Source: Paraferrimonas sedimenticola | Lineage (GTDB): Bacteria > Pseudomonadota > Gammaproteobacteria > Enterobacterales > Shewanellaceae | Direction: 5' to 3' | NCBI RefSeq assembly: GCF_002282855.1 | Contig: NZ_NRIR01000006.1 | Span: forward strand, 248,001-312,000 | Length of the DNA stretch: 64,000 nucleotides | Shown: positions 31,385 to 40,962 of the stretch, one piece after another | How the letters are laid out: each line of letters starts with the position of its first letter | Numbering within the stretch: the stretch's first letter is position 1 | The notes under the pieces: model-generated | What the model saw: only the letters and a program-made list of their open reading frames with translations | What the model was told of the DNA's origin: nothing | Database searches by the model: none | Made by a program: the position numbers and the translations under genes

Positions 31385-31398
31385 AGAATTAATATTGC
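31385..31398. promoter_or_regulatory. Possible ArgR box upstream of astB
   Basis: AGAATTAATATTGC matches 11 of 14 positions of the ArgR consensus TGAATWWWWATTCA. It lies about 75 bp upstream of the predicted astB -35 box. Regulation of arginine succinyltransferase-pathway genes by ArgR is known in enterics and would fit; the match is by eye only. Confidence 0.35.
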
Positions 31399-31472
31399 AA
31401 TTTGACCGATGTGGCAAGCGATAGTTATGCAATTTAACAAAAATTGGTTAATTGGCTATACCATTTACGCCC

Positions 31473-31500
31473 TTGTTAAGCGCAAGTTAACCCGTATACT
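31473..31500 (+). promoter_or_regulatory. Predicted sigma-70 promoter of astB
   Basis: TTGTTA (31473-31478), 16-bp spacer, TATACT (31495-31500). The -10 box ends 31 bp before the astB start codon, giving a short leader. Confidence 0.6.
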
Positions 31501-31531
31501 GCCAGCATGGAAAACACTCCCTGGATAAGCA

Positions 31532-32866
31532 ATGAAGCACTTTGAAGCAAACTTCGATGGCCTAGTGGGCCCCACTCACAACTACGCAGGTTTGTCCTTT
31601 GGCAATGTCGCCTCTTTTTCTAATGCCGACGCTGTTTCAAACCCAAAACAAGCCGCCAAACAAGGTCTGGCAAAAGCCAAAGCGCTCGCCGACATGGGAC
31701 TCGTTCAAGGCATGCTCGCACCACAAGAGCGCCCGGACATGGCTTGTTTGCGTCAACTAGGCTTTAGCGGCACCGATGCCGAAGTTTTATCTCAAGCGGC
31801 CAAACAGGCACCACAGATTTTGCGCTCAGTGGCTTCAGCATCCAGCATGTGGACCGCCAACGCTGCTACCGTATCACCAAGCGCGGATACCAGCGACGGT
31901 CGTATTCATTTCACACCGGCCAACCTAGTAGACAAACTGCACCGCTCCATCGAGGCCCCAGTGACTGGCCGTATTCTAAAAGCCACCTTCGCGAATGACG
32001 CCTTTTTTGCTCACCACGATGCGCTTCCTCATCATCCTTTATTAGGTGATGAAGGCGCGGCCAACCACACACGTCTGTGCCGCCAGTACGGCAGCGCGGG
32101 TGTCGAGCTGTTCGCCTACGGCCAATCTTCGCTTATCGGCAGCCCGCGTCCGCAAAAATTTCCTGCGCGTCAGACCTTGGAAGCCAGCCAAGCTGTGGCT
32201 CGCTTGCACGGGCTGGACTCGGACAACACAGTATTCATGCAGCAAAACCCTGATGTCATCGACCAAGGTGTATTCCACAATGACGTCATCAGTGTCGGCA
32301 ATCGCAACGTGCTTTTCTACCACGAGCAAGCCTTTCTACACACAGAGCAAAAGTTTGCCGAGATCCGCGATAAATACGGCGATGGCGAACTGCACTTTAT
32401 TAAAGTACCTACTGCAGCGGTTTCGATTAAAGACGCCGTTTCAAGTTACCTGTTCAATACTCAGTTGGTCAGCTTTGATGATGACAGCATGGCCATCATC
32501 GCTCCAACCGATTGTCAGGAAAATCCGGCCGTCGAGCGCTACTTAAACGAGCTGGTACAAATGGGGACCCCGATTAACAAGGTACACTTCTTCGATGTGA
32601 AACAGAGCATGCAAAACGGCGGTGGTCCTGCTTGTTTGCGTTTGCGAGTCGCCATGAACCAGGCCGAGCTCGATGCAGTTAATCCGCACACGTTAATGAA
32701 CGACAACCTGTTTACCCGTCTTAACGCCTGGGTCGATAAACACTATCGCGACCGCTTAAGTGAAGCGGATCTGGCCGATCCACAACTATTGATTGAAAGC
32801 CGCACTGCCTTAGATGAGCTCACTCAAATCATGCACTTGGGCAGCGTTTACCCGTTCCAGCGCTAA
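31532..32866 (+). CDS. astB: N-succinylarginine dihydrolase
   Basis: A 444-aa enzyme converting N2-succinylarginine to N2-succinylornithine, CO2 and ammonia in the arginine succinyltransferase (AST) pathway. [22 protein letters not shown] and [20 protein letters not shown] are family blocks, and [14 protein letters not shown] holds the catalytic Cys. Length matches E. coli AstB (447 aa). It stands alone here rather than with astCADE, so the other pathway genes must be elsewhere in the genome. Confidence 0.96.
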   Translation: MKHFEANFDGLVGPTHNYAGLSFGNVASFSNADAVSNPKQAAKQGLAKAKALADMGLVQGMLAPQERPDMACLRQLGFSGTDAEVLSQAAKQAPQILRSVASASSMWTANAATVSPSADTSDGRIHFTPANLVDKLHRSIEAPVTGRILKATFANDAFFAHHDALPHHPLLGDEGAANHTRLCRQYGSAGVELFAYGQSSLIGSPRPQKFPARQTLEASQAVARLHGLDSDNTVFMQQNPDVIDQGVFHNDVISVGNRNVLFYHEQAFLHTEQKFAEIRDKYGDGELHFIKVPTAAVSIKDAVSSYLFNTQLVSFDDDSMAIIAPTDCQENPAVERYLNELVQMGTPINKVHFFDVKQSMQNGGGPACLRLRVAMNQAELDAVNPHTLMNDNLFTRLNAWVDKHYRDRLSEADLADPQLLIESRTALDELTQIMHLGSVYPFQR

Positions 32867-32885
32867 CCGCCAAAAAGCGCCGATG

Positions 32886-32914
32886 AAAAAAGGAAGCCAG
32901 TTGGCTTCCTTTTT
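32886..32914. terminator. Bidirectional terminator between astB and the Ig-repeat lipoprotein gene
   Basis: Stem AGGAAGCCA (32891-32899) with TGGCTTCCT (32902-32910), flanked by an A-run on the left and a T-run on the right, so it can work on both strands. It serves the convergent genes on either side. Confidence 0.88.
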
Positions 32915-32926
32915 CGACTTTGACGA

Positions 32927-35350
32927 TTAGTTATTAACAATATTAATTGGAATACTAGCAACCACAGTCACCAAACCTTTTGGCGTCTCAGCCTCGACAA
33001 TCAGTACCCCAGAATTCGGGTCCTTCTCGCCTTTCACCAATACCGCAAACTCACGGCCACCATTGTAGTTAGTACTTGGCCAGTCAAAGCTGCTCTTTGA
33101 CACCACAGAGCCTGCAGTTGCGCTAAAGCTAATCTTGGTACCTGCGGGCAATTGCTGATTGTGCAAATCGGAGATAACCAATGAAACTGTAGCTGTGCCT
33201 TCACTGATGATATCAATCTCGTCAGCCGCACCACCATCATCCCATATCTGCGGCGCACTGCCGATTGCGGTAGAGCCAGACATTACCATGACAATACTGG
33301 CGCGCACATTGGTTGAAGTTTGAGTGCTTGAACACCCATCGTGTGCTGGAATCGAGCACAACACCCCGTTGTACTTGCCGTCTTTGGTATCAAACACGCC
33401 GTTTGAATTGAAGTCGATTAGGGTTTCGTTCTCGCCTCCAGTCTCACCACCCGCCATTTGTGGGTTGAACACGCCGTCTTCGTTGTGATCCACAAAGGCT
33501 TCGTCTAAGTCGTAGGGCTGGCCACCGACGTCATTGCCCAAGAAGGCAGTCATCTCAGACGCATCAAATCGGCCGTTACCGTTTAAGTCTGGGAAGGCTT
33601 CTTCGCCAATCGCAGTAGCGGTAATGGTCGCTCGACCACCATAGCTTTGACCCATAAATGGCAAGATATTTGGCTCATGAGCGACGTTGTCGAACAGTGA
33701 GTTGCCATCAGGACGAGGGTTCTGGCTGGTCCAGGTCACCGAACAGGTGCCCTTAACTGTCTGACAGCTTGGTTCAATCGAGCCGCCTTCAGTGGTGAAA
33801 CTCACCGCGGTGCCATCATTCACTGGGTTGTTATAGGCATCGGCCAAACGTGCGGTAATCACCACTTGCGTGCCGTCGTAGTCCCAACCCTCGGCGTTCA
33901 GCACTTCGGCTGACAAGCTAAAGCTGTCTTGGTCTGGAATACCGGTAGAAACCACCAACAAGTTGGACTGAGTGGAGATTTCCGGAGTGCTGCCGTCCAC
34001 CGAGGCGGTGACACGAACCGAAGTCGCCACTGTGCCCGAGTTAATCACAGTCTGCACCACACCCTGATCGTTGGTGGTGGCCTGAGTAGGTTGAAGCGCA
34101 ATGCCACCCACTTCTGTGTTTAGACTAAACGAAACCGATTGGTTACTAACGGGATTGCCATTCTGGTCCAGCACCTTGAACTTAACGGTTGACGCTTCAA
34201 CACCGCCAGTACCTAAAATGCTGATATTCTCAGGCTCCGCGGATACAAACGAGATACTGCCAACATCTGAGGCCAACACCTCGATGACCGCACTAGCAGA
34301 CAAGTTGATACCACCAGCATTCGCGGTAACGTTAATCGGGTCTTCGCCAACACAGCCTTGAGCCAAATAGGTCGAAGTGGCAACACCGGCAACCGTAGTT
34401 ACAGGTGAGCTTAAGCTGGCTTTAGGACTCGAAGCACTGGAACATCCCGAACTAAAGTTGACGTCCACTGGCTGACTAAACGGATTACCCGCTTCGTCTA
34501 CAATGCTAACCGTAACGGTTGCTGTACCACCGGCAGATAGCTGAGCGATGCTAACCTCGGCTTGACCCGAGGCAAACGGATTGCCCGAGCCCATTTGCAC
34601 GTCTGTTGCACCGATAACCACCACAGAATCACCAGACTCTCCACTCGCCAAGGTCGCAGTAACGACACCAGCGCCCAGATCCGAACCGGCGTAAATATCT
34701 ACCCACGCCAGCCCTTCGTCATTGGTAACTGCGGTATCGATTGGCAAATTACCTTTGGTAGTTTTGAACGTCACAATGGTTGGCTTGGCGATACCGGTCA
34801 CCGTCGCCACCAGACGACCGGGCGAATTGGCGGTAATGGCTTCAATCGGATTGCCCGCGCCATCGGTAAGCGACAACGCAATTTGCACTTCGCCACCACC
34901 AGCATCGTCACCAGCTGAGTTAAACGCCATTTCGGCGCTAGCGCTCATTTCACCACTGGAGTAACTGGCGCTGACTTTGCCAGCACCGGCAACGGTGCCG
35001 GCGCGAAGAGTGATACGTGCCACCCCTTGCTCGTCGGTTAGTGCCGTGCCAACTCCTGGAAACAAGGAGCCGACGGTTTCTGTGCTGAAACTAATCAACT
35101 GGCTGGCGACCGAGCCACTGTCCACGCTTAAACGCGCTTCCAGGGTGCCTGGTGCTGCCGATGATACTTCATTGATGGAATTGCCTTCGGAATCGACTAA
35201 AGTCAAGGTCAGGCTAGCTTCTGGAGTGGAAGGACCTGGCACATTGCCATCGCCATCGCCACTTTTGTTGAGCTCGTTTCCGCTACCGCCACATGCTGCC
35301 AAAAAAAGGCTCAGGCACATAACAGAAAACAGTCGAACGACTGATTTCAT
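32927..35350 (-). CDS. Ig-like repeat lipoprotein with calcium-loop motifs
   Basis: An 807-aa predicted outer-membrane lipoprotein (lipobox LAAC, Cys20). A Gly/Asp-rich linker is followed by several bacterial Ig-like (Big_1, invasin-type) repeats; each has a variant of GNPxxxVxVxFxxxxG and a threonine/valine-rich strand such as TNDQGVVQTVINSGT. Between later repeats, at about residues 585, 620 and 645, are DxNxNGxxD-type calcium-binding loops (DLNGNGRFDASE, DHNEDGVFNPQ, DFNSNGVFDTKDG). This suggests a surface stalk or adhesin stabilised by calcium, as common in marine bacteria. The partner or ligand is unknown. Confidence 0.8.
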   Translation of the reverse strand: MKSVVRLFSVMCLSLFLAACGGSGNELNKSGDGDGNVPGPSTPEASLTLTLVDSEGNSINEVSSAAPGTLEARLSVDSGSVASQLISFSTETVGSLFPGVGTALTDEQGVARITLRAGTVAGAGKVSASYSSGEMSASAEMAFNSAGDDAGGGEVQIALSLTDGAGNPIEAITANSPGRLVATVTGIAKPTIVTFKTTKGNLPIDTAVTNDEGLAWVDIYAGSDLGAGVVTATLASGESGDSVVVIGATDVQMGSGNPFASGQAEVSIAQLSAGGTATVTVSIVDEAGNPFSQPVDVNFSSGCSSASSPKASLSSPVTTVAGVATSTYLAQGCVGEDPINVTANAGGINLSASAVIEVLASDVGSISFVSAEPENISILGTGGVEASTVKFKVLDQNGNPVSNQSVSFSLNTEVGGIALQPTQATTNDQGVVQTVINSGTVATSVRVTASVDGSTPEISTQSNLLVVSTGIPDQDSFSLSAEVLNAEGWDYDGTQVVITARLADAYNNPVNDGTAVSFTTEGGSIEPSCQTVKGTCSVTWTSQNPRPDGNSLFDNVAHEPNILPFMGQSYGGRATITATAIGEEAFPDLNGNGRFDASEMTAFLGNDVGGQPYDLDEAFVDHNEDGVFNPQMAGGETGGENETLIDFNSNGVFDTKDGKYNGVLCSIPAHDGCSSTQTSTNVRASIVMVMSGSTAIGSAPQIWDDGGAADEIDIISEGTATVSLVISDLHNQQLPAGTKISFSATAGSVVSKSSFDWPSTNYNGGREFAVLVKGEKDPNSGVLIVEAETPKGLVTVVASIPINIVNN

Positions 35351-35567
35351 AATTCACTCCCTGTAACAAATACGACAAGCTGTTCGCGCTTTGGTGTTAT
35401 TTTTTATTTAACTCACCCCAATGTACCGATTCAGGCCATTAACAACAACCACCAAAACCTTAAAATCACTGTCAAAATTTAACTATTTCACCATTTCGCA
35501 GCACTGTCATTCCTGATAGGCTTGAGCACGCAATCAACAATTACAACTTAGCTAAACGAATAATTTT

Positions 35568-36893
35568 ATGACTGAAACAACGAACAAAAGGTGGGGTCTT
35601 ACCACCCAAATTCTAGTGGGCATGCTGTTAGGCGTGGTCATAGGTTTACTGCTGCGCACCCTATTCCCTGGAAGCGAGTTTGTTGAAACGTATCTAACGG
35701 AAGGATTGTTCAACGTTCTAGGCTCTATCTTCTTGTCTCTTTTGAAGATGCTGGTAGTGCCTTTGGTCTTCATCTCTTTGGTGTGCGGTACCGCATCCCT
35801 TAGTGAGCCATCAAAACTTGGACGATTGGGCGGCAAGACTTTGCTGTTCTACATGTTCACCACGGCTGTAGCCATCACTTTCGCAATTACTGCGGCACTT
35901 GTGTTCCATCCAGGCAATGCCAGCTTAGCGGCTGAAGGCATGACCTACACGGTCAAGGAAGCGCCAAGCTTGGCGGAAGTGATTATTAACATCTTCCCAA
36001 GCAACCCAATTCAATCTCTGACCGAAGGAAATATGCTGCAGATCATCGTATTTGCCATCATCTTCGGTGTGGCTATTTCGCACATTGGCGAGCGCGGCCG
36101 CAAAGTAGCTGCCTTCTTTAACGACTTAAACGAAGTCATCATGCGCGTCGTGACCCTTATCATGATGATCGCTCCTATCGGCGTATTCGCGCTAATGGCC
36201 AAGCTGTCGCTGACCTTGGGAACTGACACCTTTGCCAGTGTGGCCATGTACTTCTTCGTTGTACTTGTCGTACTGCTGCTGCACGGCTTGATCACTTACC
36301 CAATCTTGCTAAAAGTCTTCACCGGTCTGAACCCTCTGATGTTCGTGCGCAAACTGCGCGACGTACAGCTGTTTGCATTCACTACCGCCAGCTCGAGCGC
36401 GACCCTGCCAGTGACCATGCAGACCGCCGAGCATCGCCTAGGTGCCGATAACAAAATTGCCTCCTTTACTTTGCCACTGGGTGCCACGGTAAACATGGAC
36501 GGTACCGCCATCATGCAAGGTGTGGCTACTGTATTTATCGCACAAGTATTCGCGATAGACTTAAGCATTACCGATTACTTGATGGTGATTCTGACTGCCA
36601 CTCTTGCTTCTGTGGGTACCGCTGGTGTACCGGGTGTTGGTCTTATCATGCTGGCCATGGTTCTAAACCAAGTCGGCCTGCCGGTTGAAGGTATCGCGCT
36701 AATTATTGGTGTGGACCGTCTGCTAGACATGGTGCGTACCGCTGTTAACGTGACTGGTGACTCTGTTGCTACTGTGATCGTCGCCAAGAGCGAAGGCGAG
36801 TTCAACGAAGACATCTTCAACGACCCTAACGCCGCCAAAGCTGAAACCAAGCTAGAGAGCCTTGGAGGCAACGACCTCACTCGAGCCGGCTGA
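35568..36893 (+). CDS. Dicarboxylate/amino acid:cation symporter (DAACS family)
   Basis: A 441-aa inner-membrane transporter of the GltP/DctA family (sodium or proton symport of glutamate, aspartate or C4-dicarboxylates). It has about eight hydrophobic segments plus the re-entrant loops: TTASSSATLPVTMQTAE (serine-rich HP1), NMDGTAIMQGVATVFIAQ (TM7) and VGTAGVPGVG (HP2). The C-terminal tail is acidic and cytoplasmic. Substrate cannot be decided from sequence by eye. It is monocistronic with a strong bidirectional terminator. Confidence 0.92.
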   Translation: MTETTNKRWGLTTQILVGMLLGVVIGLLLRTLFPGSEFVETYLTEGLFNVLGSIFLSLLKMLVVPLVFISLVCGTASLSEPSKLGRLGGKTLLFYMFTTAVAITFAITAALVFHPGNASLAAEGMTYTVKEAPSLAEVIINIFPSNPIQSLTEGNMLQIIVFAIIFGVAISHIGERGRKVAAFFNDLNEVIMRVVTLIMMIAPIGVFALMAKLSLTLGTDTFASVAMYFFVVLVVLLLHGLITYPILLKVFTGLNPLMFVRKLRDVQLFAFTTASSSATLPVTMQTAEHRLGADNKIASFTLPLGATVNMDGTAIMQGVATVFIAQVFAIDLSITDYLMVILTATLASVGTAGVPGVGLIMLAMVLNQVGLPVEGIALIIGVDRLLDMVRTAVNVTGDSVATVIVAKSEGEFNEDIFNDPNAAKAETKLESLGGNDLTRAG

Positions 36894-36910
36894 CAACAGC
36901 TAAACATCAA

Positions 36911-36945
36911 AAAAGCCCCTCAGATTTGCTCTGAGGGGCTTTTTT
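36911..36945. terminator. Bidirectional terminator between symporter and sohB
   Basis: Stem AGCCCCTCAG (36914-36923) with CTGAGGGGCT (36931-36940), seven-base loop, A-run on the left and T-run on the right. It can terminate both converging transcripts. Confidence 0.93.
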
Positions 36946-36978
36946 ATTAGCTCGCTTCGAACAGCTAGTAAGTATTGG

Positions 36979-37992
36979 CTAGGACTTGCCAGGCCAGCGA
37001 GTGCTAATTTCACTCCAAACCTGAGTTACACCCTTGCTCGCCGCCAACGCAAAGCGCTCGCTGAGACTTTTCTTTTGTTTGTATTCAACTCGAAATACTG
37101 GCAGCTCTTTGGCCTTTTGCATCAGCCAATTGTCTGACGTCGTTAGCTCGTCCACCAACTCAAGCTCAAGTGCTTGCTGACCAAACCAATGTTCGCCAGT
37201 GGCCACTTTGTCTAGCACAAGCTGAGGACGGTATTGATTCACAAAACCTTTGAACAACTCGTGAGTTTGCTCGATTTCTTGCTGGAACTTGGCGCGCCCT
37301 TCGTCGGTATTCTCGCCAAACAAGGTCAGAGTTCGCTTGTAATCACCGGCGGTGTGCTGCTCGAAATCAATGTCGTGCTTTTTCAGCAAACGATTGAAGT
37401 TAGGCAACTGAGCTACAACCCCAATTGAACCCACAATCGCAAACGGCGCTGCGATAATTCGATTGGCTACACAAGCCATCATGTAACCACCACTGGCGGC
37501 CACCTTGTCAATCGCCACAGTAAGCTCTAACTCGGCATCGCGAATACGTGCCAGCTGGCTGGCGGCAAGACCATAGCCGTGCACCACGCCGCCGCCGCTC
37601 TCGACTTTTACCAACACTTGGTCTCCAGCTTTGGCAACCGCAAGAATCGCGGTGACTTCTTGGCGTAAATTGGCCACCTCAGCGGCATCGATGCCGGCTT
37701 TAAAATCAATCACAAAGCAGCGCGACTCGCCCTCTTCGCTATCGTCTTTGGCTTTAGCTTCGGCTTTTTGCTTTTTCTGCAGCGCCTTAAAGGCCTTTTT
37801 CGGCAGGATTTGCTCGTTGATGTGGTTACTCAACTCTTTCAAGCCTTGGCTCATATCCACCACGCTCAACTCGCCTTTGTCACCCTTGTGACGCTGGCTT
37901 GCGGCGATTGCACCAATCACCACCACTAAAATCGCTACGACAAGAACTAGGGCTTTGGCTGAAAATAAGCCCAACTCGTATAAAAACTCCAA
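36979..37992 (-). CDS. sohB: SohB, S49-family inner-membrane protease
   Basis: A 337-aa membrane-anchored serine protease related to signal peptide peptidase SppA. One N-terminal helix (about residues 9-31) is followed by a charged linker and the S49 domain. The catalytic Ser167 is in KVAASGGYMMA and the Lys219 base in AGDYKRTLT, a Ser-Lys dyad. Length is close to E. coli SohB (349 aa). sohB also neighbours topA and yciK in E. coli, so this is conserved synteny. Confidence 0.93.
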   Translation of the reverse strand: MEFLYELGLFSAKALVLVVAILVVVIGAIAASQRHKGDKGELSVVDMSQGLKELSNHINEQILPKKAFKALQKKQKAEAKAKDDSEEGESRCFVIDFKAGIDAAEVANLRQEVTAILAVAKAGDQVLVKVESGGGVVHGYGLAASQLARIRDAELELTVAIDKVAASGGYMMACVANRIIAAPFAIVGSIGVVAQLPNFNRLLKKHDIDFEQHTAGDYKRTLTLFGENTDEGRAKFQQEIEQTHELFKGFVNQYRPQLVLDKVATGEHWFGQQALELELVDELTTSDNWLMQKAKELPVFRVEYKQKKSLSERFALAASKGVTQVWSEISTRWPGKS

Positions 37993-38051
37993 CTGAATGA
38001 CTCCGTCTAGTGTTATTTTTGGCCAGTCGCCATTCTAGCAAGCTTTAGCCC

Positions 38052-38080
38052 AAAAAAAGACCCGCCAACTGGCGGGTCTT
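38052..38080 (-). terminator. Terminator of the VolA-like lipase gene
   Basis: Stem AAGACCCGCCA (38057-38067) with TGGCGGGTCTT (38070-38080). On the reverse strand it is followed by a run of U, 18 bp past the lipase stop. Confidence 0.88.
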
Positions 38081-38098
38081 GTATCAAAAAGCTTCGAA

Positions 38099-40717
38099 CT
38101 AGTTAGCTTTAACTAACTCAGCGTCAGTAACTTGCAGTACCTGACCTTTGCTTGCGGCATAGGTAGCAACCTGAGTTTGCATCTCAGCGGTTACACGAGA
38201 AGCCAACTCTGGCGTCTCAGGAATAGTTGCTGGAGGCTCACCAACCGGATTTGGATCTAGCAAGCTCGAGTGATGGCCTTTCAAGAAGCGAATCGCGCCG
38301 CTTACCGGACCACCATCTCCCATAACCGTTTCGCTTACCGCTGGCAGACCGAGCGCGGCAATCATTGGCTCAGTACCGCCCATAGGTGATGCCATGATGC
38401 TGTTTGGAATCACCAAGTCGCCTGGGTTATTCGCACCATCGCCAACTACTTCGATCAGCTGTACTGGCGCTTTGGTTGCCGCCAGTAGCGGTGAGTACAT
38501 CACAGGGTCACCACTGTCGATCACGGTTTGCGCCGCGAGGCTAAAGCTTGGGGTAATACCCGCATACACTTGGCCAAGTACCACGTCACACACAGGGTCA
38601 TCTCCAGGGGCTAGACCAACACAGGCAGGATTAATCCCTTCGATGATGGCTTGCACACTTGGGTCAGACAGCAAAATGGCTTGAATACGAGGACCAAAGC
38701 TTGGCGACTCAACCAAGAAGTAACCAATACCTTGACCAGGCGCCACCAGTGAGCTGGCGGTCAAACCGTAAGGGTTGAAATCAGCACCTGGAATACCAGT
38801 CGCGGCATAGGCGCTCACACCCGAGCCTACAATGCCACCTAGTGACAGACCTTGCAGTGCTACCGCACCTGCGTTGAAGTCAGGGCTTTGACCAAGGGCG
38901 GCTTGCATGCCAGACAACTGAGTAATCGCAAAGCGCAGACCTAAGTGGTCTACGACGCTCTGACGCAGGTTGTCACGGCCGGTTAGTAGGTTTGCTAGGT
39001 TCATATAAACCGTGGTGTCAGCGTTATCGAAGCGCGGGTCTACACCGATGAGCGCTTCAGAAGCTGAAATCTCGTACTTACCACCCTCCTCGTTAATATC
39101 GCCATTTAAGTCGATTGAACGAGAGCCGTGCAATGGCATATCAATGGCGATAACTGCCTGACCTGCCACAGAGTAAGCACCGGCCAAGGCCGCTGCACCT
39201 TCTTTAAAGCCAGTAATGCCGTGAAGCACCATAGTGGTCGGCCAACCCTCGGCCGGTTTTACTGGGGCTTCAAGTCCCAAAGGCTCCATAAAGGCCTCAA
39301 GCTTGGTGGTGTTTGGCATAGTGATGAACACGTCCATCTGGTACGCAGGCAGCTCACCGTTCATGGCATTAAAGCCTTGCGGCGCTGGTACCGGGTTGAA
39401 CTTGGTGACATGACTTTGGGCATCAACCGGAATGTTCATGCTGTCTGGGTAGTCAATGAAGAACTTAGCACCCACTAGCTTACTTGGGTCTTCCAATGCC
39501 GCCGCTGGGTCAATGCCTTGCGCCACGGCTTGGGCACCATAGCTCTCTTGCGACAATACACCCGCTTGCAAAGCACCTAGCACGGCAATTGGGCTGTGAC
39601 CTGCGGCCATCCAACGCGAGTTGGCGCCAGTACATTCGGCTGGCACGCAGTTTTCAGGCGATGGTAGTTGCAAGAAGTAAGGAACAGTTAGTGTCGCAGA
39701 ATATACATGGCTGGCATCAGCGGCCAAATATATCGGTGCAAGCGCTGGGTCCATCTGCATAGCAGGATCCAGACCTAGCACCATTGCTGCAGTAAGCTGC
39801 GTGTCTGGCCCTACGAATACTGGCACTGGCGCAGTCAACGACGGCTTATACACCGCAAACTGCTTGTTCTCATCGGTGATCGGCATCGCCATCAGACCTT
39901 TGAGGGTCTCAATTTGGATGTGCGCCGATTGAGTGGTGAACAAGCCTGAATACACCACAGTACTGGTATCAACACCGTGAGCGGCAGCAATGCCTTTCTC
40001 GTAGGAGTTGACCAGACCTTGCAAGAACAACTGATCGTCAGTTTCTAGAGGCTGGGTTTCGATATCTAGTTTAAGCAGCTCGTAGGTTGAAGAACCCGCA
40101 ATACCGCGGCCTTCACTATCTTGAACGCCGGTAGTCACTGCGACTACGTAGGAGCTGCCTTCTTTGTAGGCTTTAAGCGGGATGATCGCAATTTGGTTAT
40201 CACTGATAGCTTGCGCGGCAAAGTCCACTCCAAACTGCAACTCGGCACCGATTTTACAAGCGCTAACGCTAAGCTTATCGGTACACTCAGGATCGGTAGA
40301 CAAAGCTCCGCCAACTACGGCTTCGAACACTCGAATACCACCGGGCGTGCTAACACTGCCCGCATCTAGGGTCAGAGTCTCACCCAGTGAATTTTGAGGC
40401 ATGGCAACTTCAATAACCATGGGCGCCATTACAGACCAGCCATCTAGCGCACCAATCGCGGTTTCAGGATCTGAATAATCTGGCATTTCGCCAGGCAGTA
40501 ATCCCTGTTCACCCGGCATGTTCAAGGTGCCGTCGGTGGTGCCATTAAATAGAAGGTCATTTGGAACCGGAAGCTCAGCGGCTGCCGGATCAAAAACAAC
40601 GCGGGCTACCGGAGTCAAAGGTTCCGTTTTGTCTACGGTTTCGTTGAAGCTATCTTCACTACAGCCAGCTACACCTAGTAGCGCGGTAATGGTTGACGCC
40701 AAGACTAATCGTTTCAT
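38099..40717 (-). CDS. VolA/Pla-1-type surface (lyso)phospholipase lipoprotein
   Basis: An 872-aa lipoprotein (lipobox VAGC, Cys19) resembling the VolA/Pla-1/Cef extracellular lipase family. The N-terminal half is a family-specific domain (VVFDPAAAELPVPNDLLFNGTTDG). The C-terminal alpha/beta-hydrolase domain has an HGITGFKEG oxyanion-region motif and the nucleophile elbow GLSLGG (Ser near residue 624). A likely catalytic His is in KGHHSSLLDP near the end. Vibrio VolA sits on the outer surface and cleaves lysophosphatidylcholine so fatty acids can be taken up. Substrate here is inferred from the family. Confidence 0.82.
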   Translation of the reverse strand: MKRLVLASTITALLGVAGCSEDSFNETVDKTEPLTPVARVVFDPAAAELPVPNDLLFNGTTDGTLNMPGEQGLLPGEMPDYSDPETAIGALDGWSVMAPMVIEVAMPQNSLGETLTLDAGSVSTPGGIRVFEAVVGGALSTDPECTDKLSVSACKIGAELQFGVDFAAQAISDNQIAIIPLKAYKEGSSYVVAVTTGVQDSEGRGIAGSSTYELLKLDIETQPLETDDQLFLQGLVNSYEKGIAAAHGVDTSTVVYSGLFTTQSAHIQIETLKGLMAMPITDENKQFAVYKPSLTAPVPVFVGPDTQLTAAMVLGLDPAMQMDPALAPIYLAADASHVYSATLTVPYFLQLPSPENCVPAECTGANSRWMAAGHSPIAVLGALQAGVLSQESYGAQAVAQGIDPAAALEDPSKLVGAKFFIDYPDSMNIPVDAQSHVTKFNPVPAPQGFNAMNGELPAYQMDVFITMPNTTKLEAFMEPLGLEAPVKPAEGWPTTMVLHGITGFKEGAAALAGAYSVAGQAVIAIDMPLHGSRSIDLNGDINEEGGKYEISASEALIGVDPRFDNADTTVYMNLANLLTGRDNLRQSVVDHLGLRFAITQLSGMQAALGQSPDFNAGAVALQGLSLGGIVGSGVSAYAATGIPGADFNPYGLTASSLVAPGQGIGYFLVESPSFGPRIQAILLSDPSVQAIIEGINPACVGLAPGDDPVCDVVLGQVYAGITPSFSLAAQTVIDSGDPVMYSPLLAATKAPVQLIEVVGDGANNPGDLVIPNSIMASPMGGTEPMIAALGLPAVSETVMGDGGPVSGAIRFLKGHHSSLLDPNPVGEPPATIPETPELASRVTAEMQTQVATYAASKGQVLQVTDAELVKAN

Positions 40718-40962
40718 CGGTTCTCCCCAATCCTGATACGATTTTATTTATCTGTGCTTTAGCTGTGCCATAGGCGGTTTTTGTGCTATTTTTTGCCACG
40801 CTAAAGCAAGGTATGACTTAGCTAAAGCTAACTCAAAACCCTTGGTTTATCTACAAAATTATAACGAACACACAACAAGAATTGCGCAATTAGCTAACCA
40901 CTCGTTTAAAACGGGCGTTTAAGATTTGCTGAAAACACCTTTCCATGGGAGTTGTAAGAGCT

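Noticed and set aside
31270..31531. A tRNA or other RNA gene in the topA/astB gap.
   Set aside because: No cloverleaf arms or TTCGA-type loop found; the region reads as promoters.
34562..34964. Forward ORFs antisense to the Ig-repeat lipoprotein gene.
   Set aside because: They mirror the repetitive codons of the real gene and have no start signals.
39128..39762. Two forward ORFs (116 and 92 aa) antisense to the VolA-like lipase gene.
   Set aside because: The lipase frame is well supported along its full length; these are shadows.
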